Shown: positions 53,723 to 63,145, counted from the stretch's first letter. The stretch is DNA of 64,000 nucleotides from CAILZL01 sp050248275 (GCA_050248275.1 JBFWSR010000001.1:124001-188000), one strand, 5' to 3'. Numbers and translations: made by a program. Notes: generated by a model not told the origin, from the letters alone.

Positions 53723-54628
53723 TTACTGCAGATGCGCCAAAATGCCATCCAGCTCATCGAGACTGTGATAGTTGATGATCAGTTTGCCGCTGCCCTTGGC
53801 CGAATGCTGCAGCTGCACCTTGGCACCCAGCCGGTCGGCCAGATCCGTTTCCAGTCGCTTGATATTGGGATCCTGCTTGGGATGGGCTGCCTCCGGCTCC
53901 TGCTGATTGTTCTCGGTACGACGCACCAAGGCTTCGGTCTCGCGTACTGACAGACCTTTTCTGGCTACCAGCAAGGCAAGCTCCACCTGACGGCGCCGAC
54001 TGCTCAATCCCAGCAAGGCACGCGCATGCCCCATCTCCAGTTCGCGTTTCTCCACCAGCGCTTTGACTTCATCGGCCAGTTCCAGCAAGCGCAACAGGTT
54101 TGACACTGCCGCACGCGAACGTCCCACCGCGTCGGCAGCAGTCTGGTGGGTCATGTCGAATTCCTTGATAAGCCGATCCAGGGCGCGCGCTTCTTCCAGC
54201 GGATTCAGATTCTCGCGCTGGATATTCTCGATCAGCGCCATGGCCACGGCCGCTTCATCCGGGATATGCCGGATCACGGCTGGAATTTCATGCAAGCCGG
54301 CCAATTGCGCCGCACGCCAGCGACGTTCGCCGGCAATGATTTCGTATCGCAGGGGCTGCCCCGGCGCCGAACCGTCCACCGGGCGAACCACGATCGGCTG
54401 AATGATGCCCTGCACGCGGATCGAATCCGCCAGTTCCTGCAGGGTTTCCTGATGCATGTCGATACGCGGCTGGTACTTGCCCCGCTGCAACAGATCAATG
54501 GGCAGCCTGGCCAGCTCCTGATCGCGCGATGGATTGGCCGACGTTACGGATTCTTGAGGAGTTGCCGCTACGGGCTGACCCAACAATGCGCCGAGCCCCC
54601 GCCCCAGACTGGATCGCTTGGTAACCAT
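53723..54628 (-). CDS. parB: Chromosome partitioning protein ParB
   Basis: A 301-residue parS-binding CTPase. N-terminus RSSLGRGLGALLG is the ParA-contact motif; then LLQRGKYQPRI (CTP binding), GERRWRAAQLAG, ENIQRENLNPLEEARA, and the helix-turn-helix TAADAVGRSRAAVSNLLRL. A C-terminal dimer domain ends SLDELDGILAHLQ. It follows parA by 85 bases. Confidence 0.97.
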   Translation of the reverse strand: MVTKRSSLGRGLGALLGQPVAATPQESVTSANPSRDQELARLPIDLLQRGKYQPRIDMHQETLQELADSIRVQGIIQPIVVRPVDGSAPGQPLRYEIIAGERRWRAAQLAGLHEIPAVIRHIPDEAAVAMALIENIQRENLNPLEEARALDRLIKEFDMTHQTAADAVGRSRAAVSNLLRLLELADEVKALVEKRELEMGHARALLGLSSRRRQVELALLVARKGLSVRETEALVRRTENNQQEPEAAHPKQDPNIKRLETDLADRLGAKVQLQHSAKGSGKLIINYHSLDELDGILAHLQ

Positions 54629-54713
54629 GGTGTCCGCTTGAGCCGCTGGTGAGTTTGGAAAGCCAGCGAGTGTACTCGCCGTCCGGGCTCACACTCCAGC
54701 GGCGCGCAACGAA

Positions 54714-55499
54714 TCAGAAAATATTCGCTGTGGTTTCATCTTCACGGCGCAGCATTTCACCGGCCAGAGCCAGGTAAGCCAGTGCGCCCCGTGAGTCTTT
54801 GTCATATACCAGTGCAGGCTGACCGAAGCTGGGCGCCTCGGCCAGCCGCACATTGCGCGGCACGATGGTGCGAAACACCCTGTCGCCAAAGTGTTCGAGC
54901 AATTGCCCGGATACTTCATTGGCCAGATTGTTGCGCGGGTCGAACATGGTGCGCAGGATGCCTTCGATGTGCAGCGCCGGATTCGCGCCGGTCTTGATTT
55001 CATCGATGGTGCCCACCAGCGCAGTCAATCCCTCCAGGGCGTAGTACTCGCACTGCATGGGAATCAATACCGAATCGGCCGCCACCAGCGCATTGACCGT
55101 CAGCATGTTGAGCGAAGGCGGACAATCTATGAGCACCACATCGAATTGCTCGCGCACCGCAGCCAGCGAATCGCGCAAGCGCGCTTCACCGCCCGGCTTG
55201 CCGGTGAGCTGCACTTCCGCCGCGACCAGATCCTGATTGCTCGGCAACAACGTGAAGCTGCTGCTTTCAATGGTCAACAGCGCATCAGTGATGCTGCACT
55301 CGCCTAACAATACCTCGGTGATGGAATGCGCCAGGTTCCGCTTGTCGACGCCGCAACCCATGGTCGCATTGCCTTGCGGATCCATGTCAATCAACAGCAC
55401 GCGACGCCTGGTGGCTGCCAGTGAGGCAGCAAGATTGACGCTGGTGGTGGTCTTGCCCACGCCACCCTTCTGATTGGTAACGGCGATAACGCGCTTCAT
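54714..55499 (-). CDS. parA: Chromosome partitioning ATPase ParA (Soj)
   Basis: A 261-residue deviant Walker ATPase. ATG at 55499 gives MKRVIAVTNQKGGVGKTTT; Walker A is KGGVGKTT. LLIDMDPQGNATMGCG and VVLIDCPPSLNMLTVNAL are Walker A'/B regions. With ParB it moves origin regions. It lies 4 bases after rsmG. Confidence 0.97.
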   Translation of the reverse strand: MKRVIAVTNQKGGVGKTTTSVNLAASLAATRRRVLLIDMDPQGNATMGCGVDKRNLAHSITEVLLGECSITDALLTIESSSFTLLPSNQDLVAAEVQLTGKPGGEARLRDSLAAVREQFDVVLIDCPPSLNMLTVNALVAADSVLIPMQCEYYALEGLTALVGTIDEIKTGANPALHIEGILRTMFDPRNNLANEVSGQLLEHFGDRVFRTIVPRNVRLAEAPSFGQPALVYDKDSRGALAYLALAGEMLRREDETTANIF

Positions 55500-55503
55500 G
55501 ATG

Positions 55504-56136
55504 CTAAACCTTGTCGTGACTGCGGCAGATTTCCACAAGATGACGCTGCTCGTCCAGACCGGGCACCTTGAGCACGTGAATGGCCGCAGCTTTCCAGCCA
55601 TTTGGCAGTGACCTGAGTTCGCCCTCAGGATAACGTCCCTTCATGGCCAGCAACCGTCCGCCGCTGCTGCACAGATGGCCACACCAGTTCACAAAGTTTT
55701 CTATCGAGCCCATGGCGCGTGAAACCACGCAATCAAAACGGCGTTCCGGTCGATAGTCCTGGGCGCGGATATGCAATACCGCAACATTGTGCAAACCCAT
55801 CGCCTGCGCCGCATGCTCGACAAAACGCAGCTTCTTGTTCACCGAATCGATCAGCACAAACTGCTTGTCCGGATTGACCAGCGCCAGGGGCAGACCGGGA
55901 AAGCCCGCGCCCGTGCCGATATCGGCGATATGCGCCCCGCGCAAGTAAGGATGTATCGACAGACTGTCGAGCAGATGCTTGGTGACTTGCTGTTCAGGAT
56001 CGCGAATGGCCGTGAGATTCATTCGCTGATTCCATTCGTTCAGCTCGAGCAACAGGCGCTCCAGTGCAAGACATTGCGCCATATCAAGCGTCAAACCGAA
56101 TGCCTGGGCGGCAGTCTGCAACTGGTTGTCTGTCAT
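55504..56136 (-). CDS. rsmG: 16S rRNA m7G527 methyltransferase RsmG (GidB)
   Basis: A 210-residue SAM enzyme. ATG at 56136 is chosen. The motif HLLDSLSIHPYL is followed by the SAM loop IADIGTGAGFPGLPLAL and the later FVLIDSVNKKLRF. It methylates G527 of 16S rRNA. It is commonly beside parA, as here (4-base gap), and follows the reductase gene by 4 bases. No mnmG is adjacent. Confidence 0.96.
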   Translation of the reverse strand: MTDNQLQTAAQAFGLTLDMAQCLALERLLLELNEWNQRMNLTAIRDPEQQVTKHLLDSLSIHPYLRGAHIADIGTGAGFPGLPLALVNPDKQFVLIDSVNKKLRFVEHAAQAMGLHNVAVLHIRAQDYRPERRFDCVVSRAMGSIENFVNWCGHLCSSGGRLLAMKGRYPEGELRSLPNGWKAAAIHVLKVPGLDEQRHLVEICRSHDKV

Positions 56137-56140
56137 GGAG

Positions 56141-57145
56141 TCAGTCTTGTACATGCACGACGGTGCGGCCACGCACCCGGCCCTGCAAATAGTCGGCAAA
56201 CACCGCCGGCAACTCGGCCAGCTCGACCACACGGGTGCGAATCACATCGAGATGCGCCGGTTTCAGGTCGGTGGCGAGGCGCTGCCAGATCAGCTCGCGC
56301 AGGGGTCGCGGTGTGTTGGCCGAGGTAATGCCCAACAGGTTCACGCCGCGCAGTATGAAGGGCATGACCGACGTTTGCAGTTGGCTGCCGGCCGCCATGC
56401 CGATGCTGGCAACATTGCCCATCAGCCGGGTGCTGCGCAACAACCATGACAGCCATTCACCGCCCAGATTGTCGATGGCGCCGGCAAAACGAACCGGCTC
56501 TAGTGCGGCCTGGCCCAAATTGAGCTCATCTCGCAAACTGATTTTCTGCACACCGAGCTGCTGCAGATAGGCGCGCTCCGCCTCCTTGCCGGTAATGGCG
56601 CACACCGAATAACCACGTCCGCTGAGCATGTCGATGGCCAGACTGCCCACGCCTCCCGTGGCGCCAGTCACGGCGATCTCGCCCTGCTCTGACGTTTGTC
56701 CGTTTTGCTCCATGCGATGAATGGCCAAAGCTGCGGTAAATCCGGCGGTACCCAATGTCATCGCCGCCAGAGCATCCAGACCTGCCGGCATGGAAATGAC
56801 CGCTGCGGCCGGCACCCGCGCATATTCGGCATAACCGCCATCCAGGGTTTCGCTCAAACCACAGCCCGTGGCCAGCACTGCCTGCCCTGGCTGAAACCCT
56901 GGATCCTGCGATTGCACCACAATGCCCGCCAGATCGATCCCGCCATTCAGAGGATAGCGACGCAAAATCCTGCCCGCGCCGGTAACAGCCAGTGCATCCT
57001 TGTAGTTGATACTGGAATACTGCACCCGAATCAGCACATCGCCCGGCGTCAAGGCGTCCAGCTGCATGCTTTCCAGCACCGCATGAACAGCAGCAGCCGA
57101 TGGCTCGCCATCAGTCTGATAAATACGCAGAGCTCGCAGGCGCAT
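56141..57145 (-). CDS. YhdH/AcuI-family quinone or acrylyl-CoA reductase
   Basis: A 334-residue zinc-free medium-chain reductase. Marks include YSSINYKDALAVTGAGRILRRYP near the N-terminus and the NADPH fold fingerprint VTGATGGVGSLAIDML. Relatives reduce acryloyl-CoA or small enones with NADPH. It is the first gene of the rsmG-parA-parB operon here, which is an unusual partner. Confidence 0.9.
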   Translation of the reverse strand: MRLRALRIYQTDGEPSAAAVHAVLESMQLDALTPGDVLIRVQYSSINYKDALAVTGAGRILRRYPLNGGIDLAGIVVQSQDPGFQPGQAVLATGCGLSETLDGGYAEYARVPAAAVISMPAGLDALAAMTLGTAGFTAALAIHRMEQNGQTSEQGEIAVTGATGGVGSLAIDMLSGRGYSVCAITGKEAERAYLQQLGVQKISLRDELNLGQAALEPVRFAGAIDNLGGEWLSWLLRSTRLMGNVASIGMAAGSQLQTSVMPFILRGVNLLGITSANTPRPLRELIWQRLATDLKPAHLDVIRTRVVELAELPAVFADYLQGRVRGRTVVHVQD

Positions 57146-57232
57146 GAATTGGTTTCGTGTCAGTTACGGGTCTACTGCCGCTTTTGCGCATCCTGCGTTC
57201 GCGGTATTCGCACATCCCTGTACACCAGAAAC

Positions 57233-57258
57233 AAAAGGCCGGGATATCCCGGCCTTTT
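57233..57258 (-). terminator. Intrinsic terminator after cytochrome c4
   Basis: A perfect 26-base palindrome: AAAAGGCCGGGAT facing ATCCCGGCCTTTT. It sits 20 bases after the cytochrome stop and ends in four T on both strands. Confidence 0.85.
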
Positions 57259-57278
57259 ACTACAGTTCGCGCTGACGC

Positions 57279-57902
57279 TTACTGCTTGCATTGACCGCCA
57301 TTATTGAGAATCTGCTTGGTATCGCACAGGCCAGGCTGCTTGGCATAAAACGCGGCGACCGGCTCAATATCCTTGTCGGCCAGAGAACCGACGATACCCG
57401 CCATGACTGCATTCTTGCGCTTGCCACTCTTGTAGTCGCGCAGTGCCTGCGTCAGGTAATCGGCATGCTGGCCTGCAAGGGTGGGGTAGTCGGCCGCCAC
57501 TGCATGACCATCGTTACCGTGACAGGCAGTACAAACCTGCGCAGCCGGGGGCGGGGTACCCACAACGGGGGCCTTGCGCGGACCCTGACCAGCAAAGAAC
57601 GCCGCCATGTCGGCGCGATCCTGTTCGTTATTGCTGGCCGCATGAGCATGCATGGTGGGGTGGGCCCGATCGCCCGAGGCATATTCTTTCAGGGCAGCAA
57701 TCATGTAGGCGGCCTGCTGTCCACCCAGCTTGGGCACACTGTAGACAGGCGCCGCATTCTTGTAATTCGGAATGCCGTGACAACCATGACAGGTGTATGC
57801 CAATTCCTTACCACGCTTGGCATCGCCTTCGGCATGCGCCGAGCCCAGCAACGCACACAGCATCAGCCCCCAGCCCAACAGCGCGGTCAGTCGAAAATGC
57901 AT
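57279..57902 (-). CDS. Dihaem cytochrome c4
   Basis: A 207-residue periplasmic electron carrier. ATG at 57902 begins a Sec signal (MHFRLTALLGWGLMLCALLGSAHA). Two haem sites, CHGCH (about residue 40) and CTACH (about residue 130), sit in two similar halves of about 90 residues with conserved Met (HPTMHAHA, KNAVMAGI). It may feed electrons to the cbb3 oxidase encoded at 13841-16992. Confidence 0.93.
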   Translation of the reverse strand: MHFRLTALLGWGLMLCALLGSAHAEGDAKRGKELAYTCHGCHGIPNYKNAAPVYSVPKLGGQQAAYMIAALKEYASGDRAHPTMHAHAASNNEQDRADMAAFFAGQGPRKAPVVGTPPPAAQVCTACHGNDGHAVAADYPTLAGQHADYLTQALRDYKSGKRKNAVMAGIVGSLADKDIEPVAAFYAKQPGLCDTKQILNNGGQCKQ

Positions 57903-58033
57903 ACTCCGGTCTCCAGTCATTTAAGCGAGTCGCGGCGAAAGGCGCCGTAATAACCGGCACCCGATACGTAAAGAACGCACAATCTTAGCGGAAACATTTC
58001 ACCGTAGGAAACGGTTACCGCTGCACCAAGCAA

Positions 58034-58064
58034 AAGGCGCTTCGTGTGTTGCACGAAGCGCCTT
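58034..58064 (-). terminator. Intrinsic terminator of rpmE
   Basis: A 13-bp stem (AAGGCGCTTCGTG/CACGAAGCGCCTT) with 5-base loop TGTTG. On the minus strand it ends in TTTTG. It lies 47 bases after the rpmE stop. Confidence 0.85.
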
Positions 58065-58111
58065 GCGCAGTTCGGACGAATCCGTGAATTAAACCGCGAG
58101 CAGTCAACCGA

Positions 58112-58315
58112 TCAGCCGCGTGCGTATTTCTTGCGGAATTTATCAACACGGCCGCCCGTGTCGACGATCTTCTGCTTGCCGGTATAGAACGGATGGCAGC
58201 TTGAGCACACTTCGATCTGCAGGTCATGACCCAAGGTCGAACGCGTGACAAAAATATTGCCACAGCTGCAGGTCACGTTGATGTCTTTGTACTCAGGATG
58301 AATGCCGGCTTTCAT
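58112..58315 (-). CDS. rpmE: 50S ribosomal protein L31 (zinc form)
   Basis: A 67-residue protein from ATG at 58315 (MKAGIHPEYK). Four cysteines in CSCG (16, 18) and CSSC (37, 40) show the C+ zinc-binding paralogue. Other conserved parts are STLGHDLQIEV, HPFYTGKQK and RVDKFRKKY. Confidence 0.97.
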   Translation of the reverse strand: MKAGIHPEYKDINVTCSCGNIFVTRSTLGHDLQIEVCSSCHPFYTGKQKIVDTGGRVDKFRKKYARG

Positions 58316-58485
58316 GACTGTCTTGGGCTGATGCCCGGTTCCAGAAAATTGGGGGCGCGAAGTGTAGCCGTGCATCCCCACGACCGCAAGCCACGCACCA
58401 TTTGCATATCCTGGCGCAGCGCTTCAGCCGCAAGCCTGCGGCGCAACATGATCGTGAATTGGCCAAATCAAATGTCCGGTTCGGG

Positions 58486-58696
58486 TTATCCACAAAAGCT
58501 GTGGATAACTCTGTGCATGACTTAGTAACAAGACTGTCAAAAAGGCGTCGTCGCTAAGGATTTGCTGATCTGATCATTTTTTAACCATGTTATTTTTTAT
58601 TATAAAACAATTACTTATAAGTATAGTTTGACAGCCGGCCTGCACAATCGCCACCAACACCAGATACCATAACGGCCTGGGTTTCGATGTGCATAA
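58486..58696. other. Candidate origin of replication (DnaA boxes plus AT-rich tract) in the rpmE-hemW gap
   Basis: Between rpmE and hemW (467 bases without a gene) three 9-mers match TTATNCACA exactly: 58486-58494 (TTATCCACA), 58500-58508 (its reverse complement, 5 bases apart) and 58688-58696 (reverse, TTATGCACA). A fourth, 58512-58520, has one mismatch. Between them, 58576-58629 has only 7 G/C in 54 bases, in a GC-rich genome, and begins at GATCTGATCATTTTTT, like the E. coli 13-mers. rsmG-parAB-atp nearby fits oriC. Alternative: a DnaA-controlled promoter. The rest of the gap up to hemW shows nothing else. Confidence 0.55.
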
Positions 58697-58782
58697 ATCA
58701 AGCAGATGCTTGCAAAATCAATAGTGATCTGCAATGCCAACTGAGAAACGCGTCACATGGCCCGTCTCGACGACATCCGCTT

Positions 58783-59934
58783 CTATTCGGTATCGGCCAG
58801 GAAAAGTCCGATCAAATCATTGAGAAAACGTCGCCCCTGCTCTGTTGGCCGCCAGAAGCGGTCCGGCATCTGCTCCAGCAAACCGCGTTGCTGCGCGCCA
58901 CTTACTTGGGGCGCAATCGCCGACCATGGCAGGCCGGTACGGGACTCGAACCATGTTTCGCTGAATCCCGCCACCAACCGCAAGGCGTTGAGCATGAATT
59001 CAAACGGCAATTCGGCGGGATTTACCGCTTGATGCAATATCCGTCGGCGCTCAGCAGCAACGTCCAGATATTCGCGTGGCTGCTTGCATCTTTCGGTACG
59101 CATGACCCGACCGGCAACAGTGAGCTTGCCATGCGCACCGGCGCCCAGGCCCAAATAGTCGCCAAACTCCCAGTAATTGCGGTTGTGGATCGCCTGCCGC
59201 TCAGGCTGTGCATAGGCCGATACTTCGTATTGACGATACCCCGCCTGCGCCAGCAACGACTGACATTGCAATTGCATGAGGTAACACTCATCACCGTCGG
59301 GCAATTCGGGAGGGCGATGATAAAAAGCCGTGCCGGGCTCCAGAGTGAGCTGGTAATGCGAGAGATGCGCCGGCTCAAGGGCAATGGCCTGCTGCAGATC
59401 CGCGAGCGCCTGCTGTGGCGTTTGTCCCGGCAAGCCATACATGAGATCCAGATTGAAATTATCGATACCGGCTCGCCGCAACTCATTCACCGAGGCGGCG
59501 ATATCGTTGCTGCCGTGAATGCGACCCAGTTTCTTGAGCTGTTCCGGTTGAAAACTCTGTGCGCCCAAGGACACACGGTTAATGCCGGCAGCACGATAAG
59601 CGGCAAACTGGCCATGCTCGATGGTGCCGGGATTGGCCTCCAGCGTCACTTCCATATCCGGACTGGTAGGCAGCATTCGCCGGATACCGCACAACAGCCG
59701 TTCAATCGCCTCTGGACTGAACAGACTCGGCGTGCCGCCGCCCATGAAAACCGATACCAGCGGCCTGTGAGCAAAGCCCTGTAAATCCAGCGTCAAATCT
59801 TCCAGCAAGGCATCGACATAACGTTGTTCGGGAATCTGCCCGGGCGCCTTGTGCGAATTGAAATCACAGTACGGACATTTCTGCACGCACCAGGGAAAGT
59901 GCGCGTATAGGGCCAGCGGTGGCAAATTCGTCAT
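58783..59934 (-). CDS. hemW: Radical SAM haem chaperone HemW
   Basis: A 383-residue radical-SAM protein. The 4Fe-4S/SAM site CVQKCPYCDFNSH (CxxxCxxC) is near residue 17, then VFMGGGTPSLFSPE and NRVSLGAQSFQPEQLK. HemW binds haem and passes it to respiratory enzymes; earlier it was mislabelled coproporphyrinogen oxidase. The C-terminal HemN domain is shortened as in HemW. It starts 3 bases after rdgB. Confidence 0.94.
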   Translation of the reverse strand: MTNLPPLALYAHFPWCVQKCPYCDFNSHKAPGQIPEQRYVDALLEDLTLDLQGFAHRPLVSVFMGGGTPSLFSPEAIERLLCGIRRMLPTSPDMEVTLEANPGTIEHGQFAAYRAAGINRVSLGAQSFQPEQLKKLGRIHGSNDIAASVNELRRAGIDNFNLDLMYGLPGQTPQQALADLQQAIALEPAHLSHYQLTLEPGTAFYHRPPELPDGDECYLMQLQCQSLLAQAGYRQYEVSAYAQPERQAIHNRNYWEFGDYLGLGAGAHGKLTVAGRVMRTERCKQPREYLDVAAERRRILHQAVNPAELPFEFMLNALRLVAGFSETWFESRTGLPWSAIAPQVSGAQQRGLLEQMPDRFWRPTEQGRRFLNDLIGLFLADTE

Positions 59935-59937
59935 GGC

Positions 59938-60543
59938 TCAGCCCTGATCGCTGGCAGCGCGCAGGGCGGTCAATAACATGTGTAACGCCTGAGCGCGATG
60001 ACTGACACGGTTTTTTTCCGCCACTGACAGCTCGGCTGCCGTGCAACCGAATTGCGGGACGTGGAATATCGGGTCATAGCCAAACCCTCCGCTGCCATGT
60101 GGTTCATGCGTGATGCGGCCTTCCCAGGCTGCTTCGCAAATCAACGGTTGCGTATCCTGTGCATCGCACACATAGGCTAATGCGCAACGATAGCGCGCAG
60201 TACGCTGCGTATCAGGCACTTGCTTCAGCTCCTGCAGCAGCTTTTGCAGATTCTCCAGATCAGTGGCATGGGCGCCGGCATAGCGGGCCGAATAAATGCC
60301 CGGTGCGCCACCCAGCGCATCCACTTCGATACCCGAATCGTCGGCAATGGCCGGCAAGCCCGACGCTGCGGCAGCATGGCGCGCCTTGATCAAGGCATTG
60401 GCGATAAAGCTGGCGCCGGTCTCGGCCACCTCATCCTGAGTAAACCGTGATTTGGGCAAGACCTCGATGGCCAGCGGCTGCAACAAAGCCTGCAGCTCGC
60501 GCAACTTGCCCTGATTATTGGTGGCCAATACGACGCGCTGCAT
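59938..60543 (-). CDS. rdgB: XTP/dITP pyrophosphatase RdgB
   Basis: A 201-residue Ham1/RdgB hydrolase that removes non-canonical purine nucleoside triphosphates. N-terminal LATNNQGKLREL binds substrate; ADDSGIEVDALGGAPGIYSARYAG holds the catalytic acids, and HGSGGFGYDPIFHVP is the second motif. It follows rph by 7 bases. Confidence 0.96.
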   Translation of the reverse strand: MQRVVLATNNQGKLRELQALLQPLAIEVLPKSRFTQDEVAETGASFIANALIKARHAAAASGLPAIADDSGIEVDALGGAPGIYSARYAGAHATDLENLQKLLQELKQVPDTQRTARYRCALAYVCDAQDTQPLICEAAWEGRITHEPHGSGGFGYDPIFHVPQFGCTAAELSVAEKNRVSHRAQALHMLLTALRAASDQG

Positions 60544-60550
60544 GCAGCTC

Positions 60551-61303
60551 TCACGGTAACGGCAATTCAGCCTGCAATGCCTGCAACTGCAGGGCGTGCA
60601 ACTGATTGATGCCCTGCACGGCGAAATTCAGCAGTTCATCGAGTTCATGACGGCGGAAGGCATGGCCTTCGGCCGTGCCCTGAATTTCCACAAACGCACC
60701 GCCGTTATTCATCACCACGTTCATGTCGGTCTCGGCATGGGAGTCCTCGGCGTAATCCAGGTCCAGCACCGGCTGGCCGGACCAGATGCCCACGGACACG
60801 GCCGCCACCTGCGCATGAATCGGATTGGATTTAAGTGTCCCTTTGCGCAGCAGCGCCTCGACCGCATCCATCAACGCCACATAGCCACCGGTAATCGCCG
60901 CAGTGCGTGTACCGCCATCGGCCTGCAGCACATCGCAGTCGATGGTGATGGTGCGATCGCCAAGGGCTTTCAGGTCGATCACCGCGCGCAGAGCGCGACC
61001 GATCAGACGCTGGATTTCCTGGGTTCTGCCGGTCTGCCTGCCTTTGGCGGCTTCGCGCGGCGAACGCGTATGAGTGGCGCGTGGCAACATGCCGTATTCG
61101 GCCGTCACCCAGCCTTGGCCCGTGCCGCGCAGGAACGATGGCACGCTCTCTTCCACACTGGCCGTGCACAGCACGCGTGTCTGGCCAAACTCGACCAGCA
61201 CCGACCCCTCGGCATGGCGGGTAAAACCACGGGTAAAACGCACCGCGCGCAATTCATCATTGGCCCGGCCACTGGGGCGGGCAGAGGACTTGGTGGAATT
61301 CAT
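60551..61303 (-). CDS. rph: Ribonuclease PH
   Basis: A 250-residue phosphorolytic exonuclease for tRNA 3' ends. ATG at 61303 is used. Motifs: RAVRFTRGFTRHAEGSVLVEFG near the start, RSPREAAKGRQTGRTQEI (substrate binding), TIDCDVLQADGGTRTAAITG, and DLDYAEDSHAETDMN (catalytic Asp). Standard length. Confidence 0.97.
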   Translation of the reverse strand: MNSTKSSARPSGRANDELRAVRFTRGFTRHAEGSVLVEFGQTRVLCTASVEESVPSFLRGTGQGWVTAEYGMLPRATHTRSPREAAKGRQTGRTQEIQRLIGRALRAVIDLKALGDRTITIDCDVLQADGGTRTAAITGGYVALMDAVEALLRKGTLKSNPIHAQVAAVSVGIWSGQPVLDLDYAEDSHAETDMNVVMNNGGAFVEIQGTAEGHAFRRHELDELLNFAVQGINQLHALQLQALQAELPLP

Positions 61304-61352
61304 ATCGACCTTGGTTGGTTGGCGAATCGTTCCGGAAGCAACAGCCAGCCCG

Positions 61353-62099
61353 CTAATGGCTGGCCACAAAGCGCAGCACGGCAGCGGTGGAGTTGTCGCT
61401 GTATGGCGCACAGGCACGCACCGCACGCTTGCCCAGCATTTCCAGCGCCTCCCGCAGGCTGCCGGATGAACCTGTCAGGCCGGCGATGTCCTCATCCTTG
61501 AGACCGGACCAGATGCCGTCTGAACACAATAACAGCACATCGCCCGGCTCCAGCAGTTTTCGGCCGCTGATGCTCATTTCCGGTACAGCCGCGTCGCCGC
61601 CCAGACAGCATTCGACGAAATTGCGCATGGGATGACCGGGAATATCGGCCTCGGTAATCCTGCCCTCGCGCAGCAACAGCTCGACGTGACTGTGATCGCG
61701 GGTGCGATCCAGCACCGCCTGATTACGCAGATGATAGATTCGGCTGTCGCCCACATGTCCCCAGTACGCTGCGCCCTCCTGCACCAGACACACTACCGCC
61801 GTGGCGCGTGGCCGTGACTCCAGGGACTGCTCACTGCCCAGTCGCACCACCTCGTCATGCGCACGGCTGAGCGCCGTGTGCACAAACCCCAGCGGATCAA
61901 ACACCGGGTGTGCTTGCCGGGCAAAGGCATCGGTCAAGGTTCTCATGGCGATATCGGCTGCGCGACTGCCATCCGAATGGCCACCCATGCCGTCCAGCAC
62001 CACCAGCAAGGTGGCATGTTCGGAATTGATGATGGCGACTCGATCCTGATTGTCCTCGCGATCGCCGACGAGACTGATCTGTGCTGATTCGACTTGCAA
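61353..62099 (-). CDS. PP2C-type serine/threonine phosphatase
   Basis: A 248-residue Mn-dependent phosphatase (Stp family). Metal and catalytic motifs: GDREDNQDR (residues 12-20), LDGMGGHSDGSRAA, WGHVGDSRIYHL, and LLCSDGIWSGLKDEDI. Start is TTG at 62099 with GGAG 6 bases upstream and no better ATG. A partner kinase is not seen here. It begins the leftward rph-rdgB-hemW set. Confidence 0.92.
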   Translation of the reverse strand: MQVESAQISLVGDREDNQDRVAIINSEHATLLVVLDGMGGHSDGSRAADIAMRTLTDAFARQAHPVFDPLGFVHTALSRAHDEVVRLGSEQSLESRPRATAVVCLVQEGAAYWGHVGDSRIYHLRNQAVLDRTRDHSHVELLLREGRITEADIPGHPMRNFVECCLGGDAAVPEMSISGRKLLEPGDVLLLCSDGIWSGLKDEDIAGLTGSSGSLREALEMLGKRAVRACAPYSDNSTAAVLRFVASH

Positions 62100-62276
62100 A
62101 AAGGGCTCCGGGAAAGGCAGCGCAACCAGGCAACTGTTACACTTTGCGAGCTTTATAGCAGTGCAATGCCGGGAAAAAAAGCGCCTGTGGCACAGGTTGC
62201 CTCTTGACCCAGGCAGTATCAGCGCCTGCGTGCACGCTTATCTAATCATTGAATCGCCATCTAATCTGGACATTAC

Positions 62277-63143
62277 ATGATCCGCAGCATGACTGGTTTT
62301 GCCCGGCGCGAGTGCCAGGGCGCATGGGGCACCCTGGTGTGCGAGTTACGCACCGTCAACCACCGCTTTCTGGAAGTATCGTTGCGTCTGCCGGAAGAAC
62401 TGCGCGCGCTGGACAGCGAATTACGTCAATTGATCGCCGCTGCGCTGCGGCGCGGCAAGGTCGATGCCAGTCTTTATCTGAAAACCAGCGCAGCCGCCAC
62501 CCAGTTGAACGACATCAATCAGGAACTACTCAAGCAACTCGCATCCCGCATTGCCGAAGTGCGCAGCACCGTGAGCGCCGATGCGCCTTTGAGTGCGCTG
62601 GATCTGCTGCGCTGGCCTGGCGTACTCAAGGAGGCCGAACGCGATGCCAGTCCCCTGCTGACCGCCGCTGGGACATTGCTCGAGGAAACACTGGTCGCAC
62701 TGAACCAGATGCGTCACCGTGAAGGCGGCCGCATCCATGAACTGATCGTGCAGCGCTGCGACGCCATTGCCACCCAGGTGCAACTGGTCAAAACACGTTT
62801 GCCAGAAATTGCCGCGCGACAACGTGAACGCATGCTGGCGCGTCTGGCCACTCTTAATGCCCAGATAGACCACGAACGCCTGGAACAGGAACTGGTGATC
62901 TTTGCCCACAAAATGGATGTAGACGAAGAAATGGATCGCCTGACCAGTCATCTGGTGGAGATTCGCAATGCCATTGTCTCGACCGAGCCCGCCGGCCGGC
63001 GTCTGGATTTCCTGATGCAGGAACTCAATCGTGAAGCCAATACGCTGTCCTCGAAATCCCAGGATGCCGATACCACCCGCGCCGCAGTTGAACTGAAAGT
63101 GGTGATCGAGCAGATGCGCGAACAGATTCAGAACGTGGAATAA
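62277..63143 (+). CDS. yicC: YicC family endoribonuclease
   Basis: A 288-residue protein starting MIRSMTGFARRE, the YicC hallmark, then ELRTVNHRFLEV. C-terminal DUF1732 has HKMDVDEEMDRLTSHLVEI and GRRLDFLMQELNREANTLSSKS. E. coli YicC cleaves RNA. It precedes gmk by 2 bases, the common arrangement. Confidence 0.96.
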   Translation: MIRSMTGFARRECQGAWGTLVCELRTVNHRFLEVSLRLPEELRALDSELRQLIAAALRRGKVDASLYLKTSAAATQLNDINQELLKQLASRIAEVRSTVSADAPLSALDLLRWPGVLKEAERDASPLLTAAGTLLEETLVALNQMRHREGGRIHELIVQRCDAIATQVQLVKTRLPEIAARQRERMLARLATLNAQIDHERLEQELVIFAHKMDVDEEMDRLTSHLVEIRNAIVSTEPAGRRLDFLMQELNREANTLSSKSQDADTTRAAVELKVVIEQMREQIQNVE

Positions 63144-63145
63144 GC

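Noticed and set aside
55695..55725. Possible parS site (CGTGAAAC half) inside rsmG
   Set aside because: Only about 10 of 16 positions match TGTTTCACGTGAAACA; the other half is absent. No parS was found near parAB.
58486..58508. TTATCCACA inverted pair read as a terminator hairpin of rpmE upstream region
   Set aside because: No T-run follows and rpmE is transcribed away from it; DnaA-box matches explain it better.
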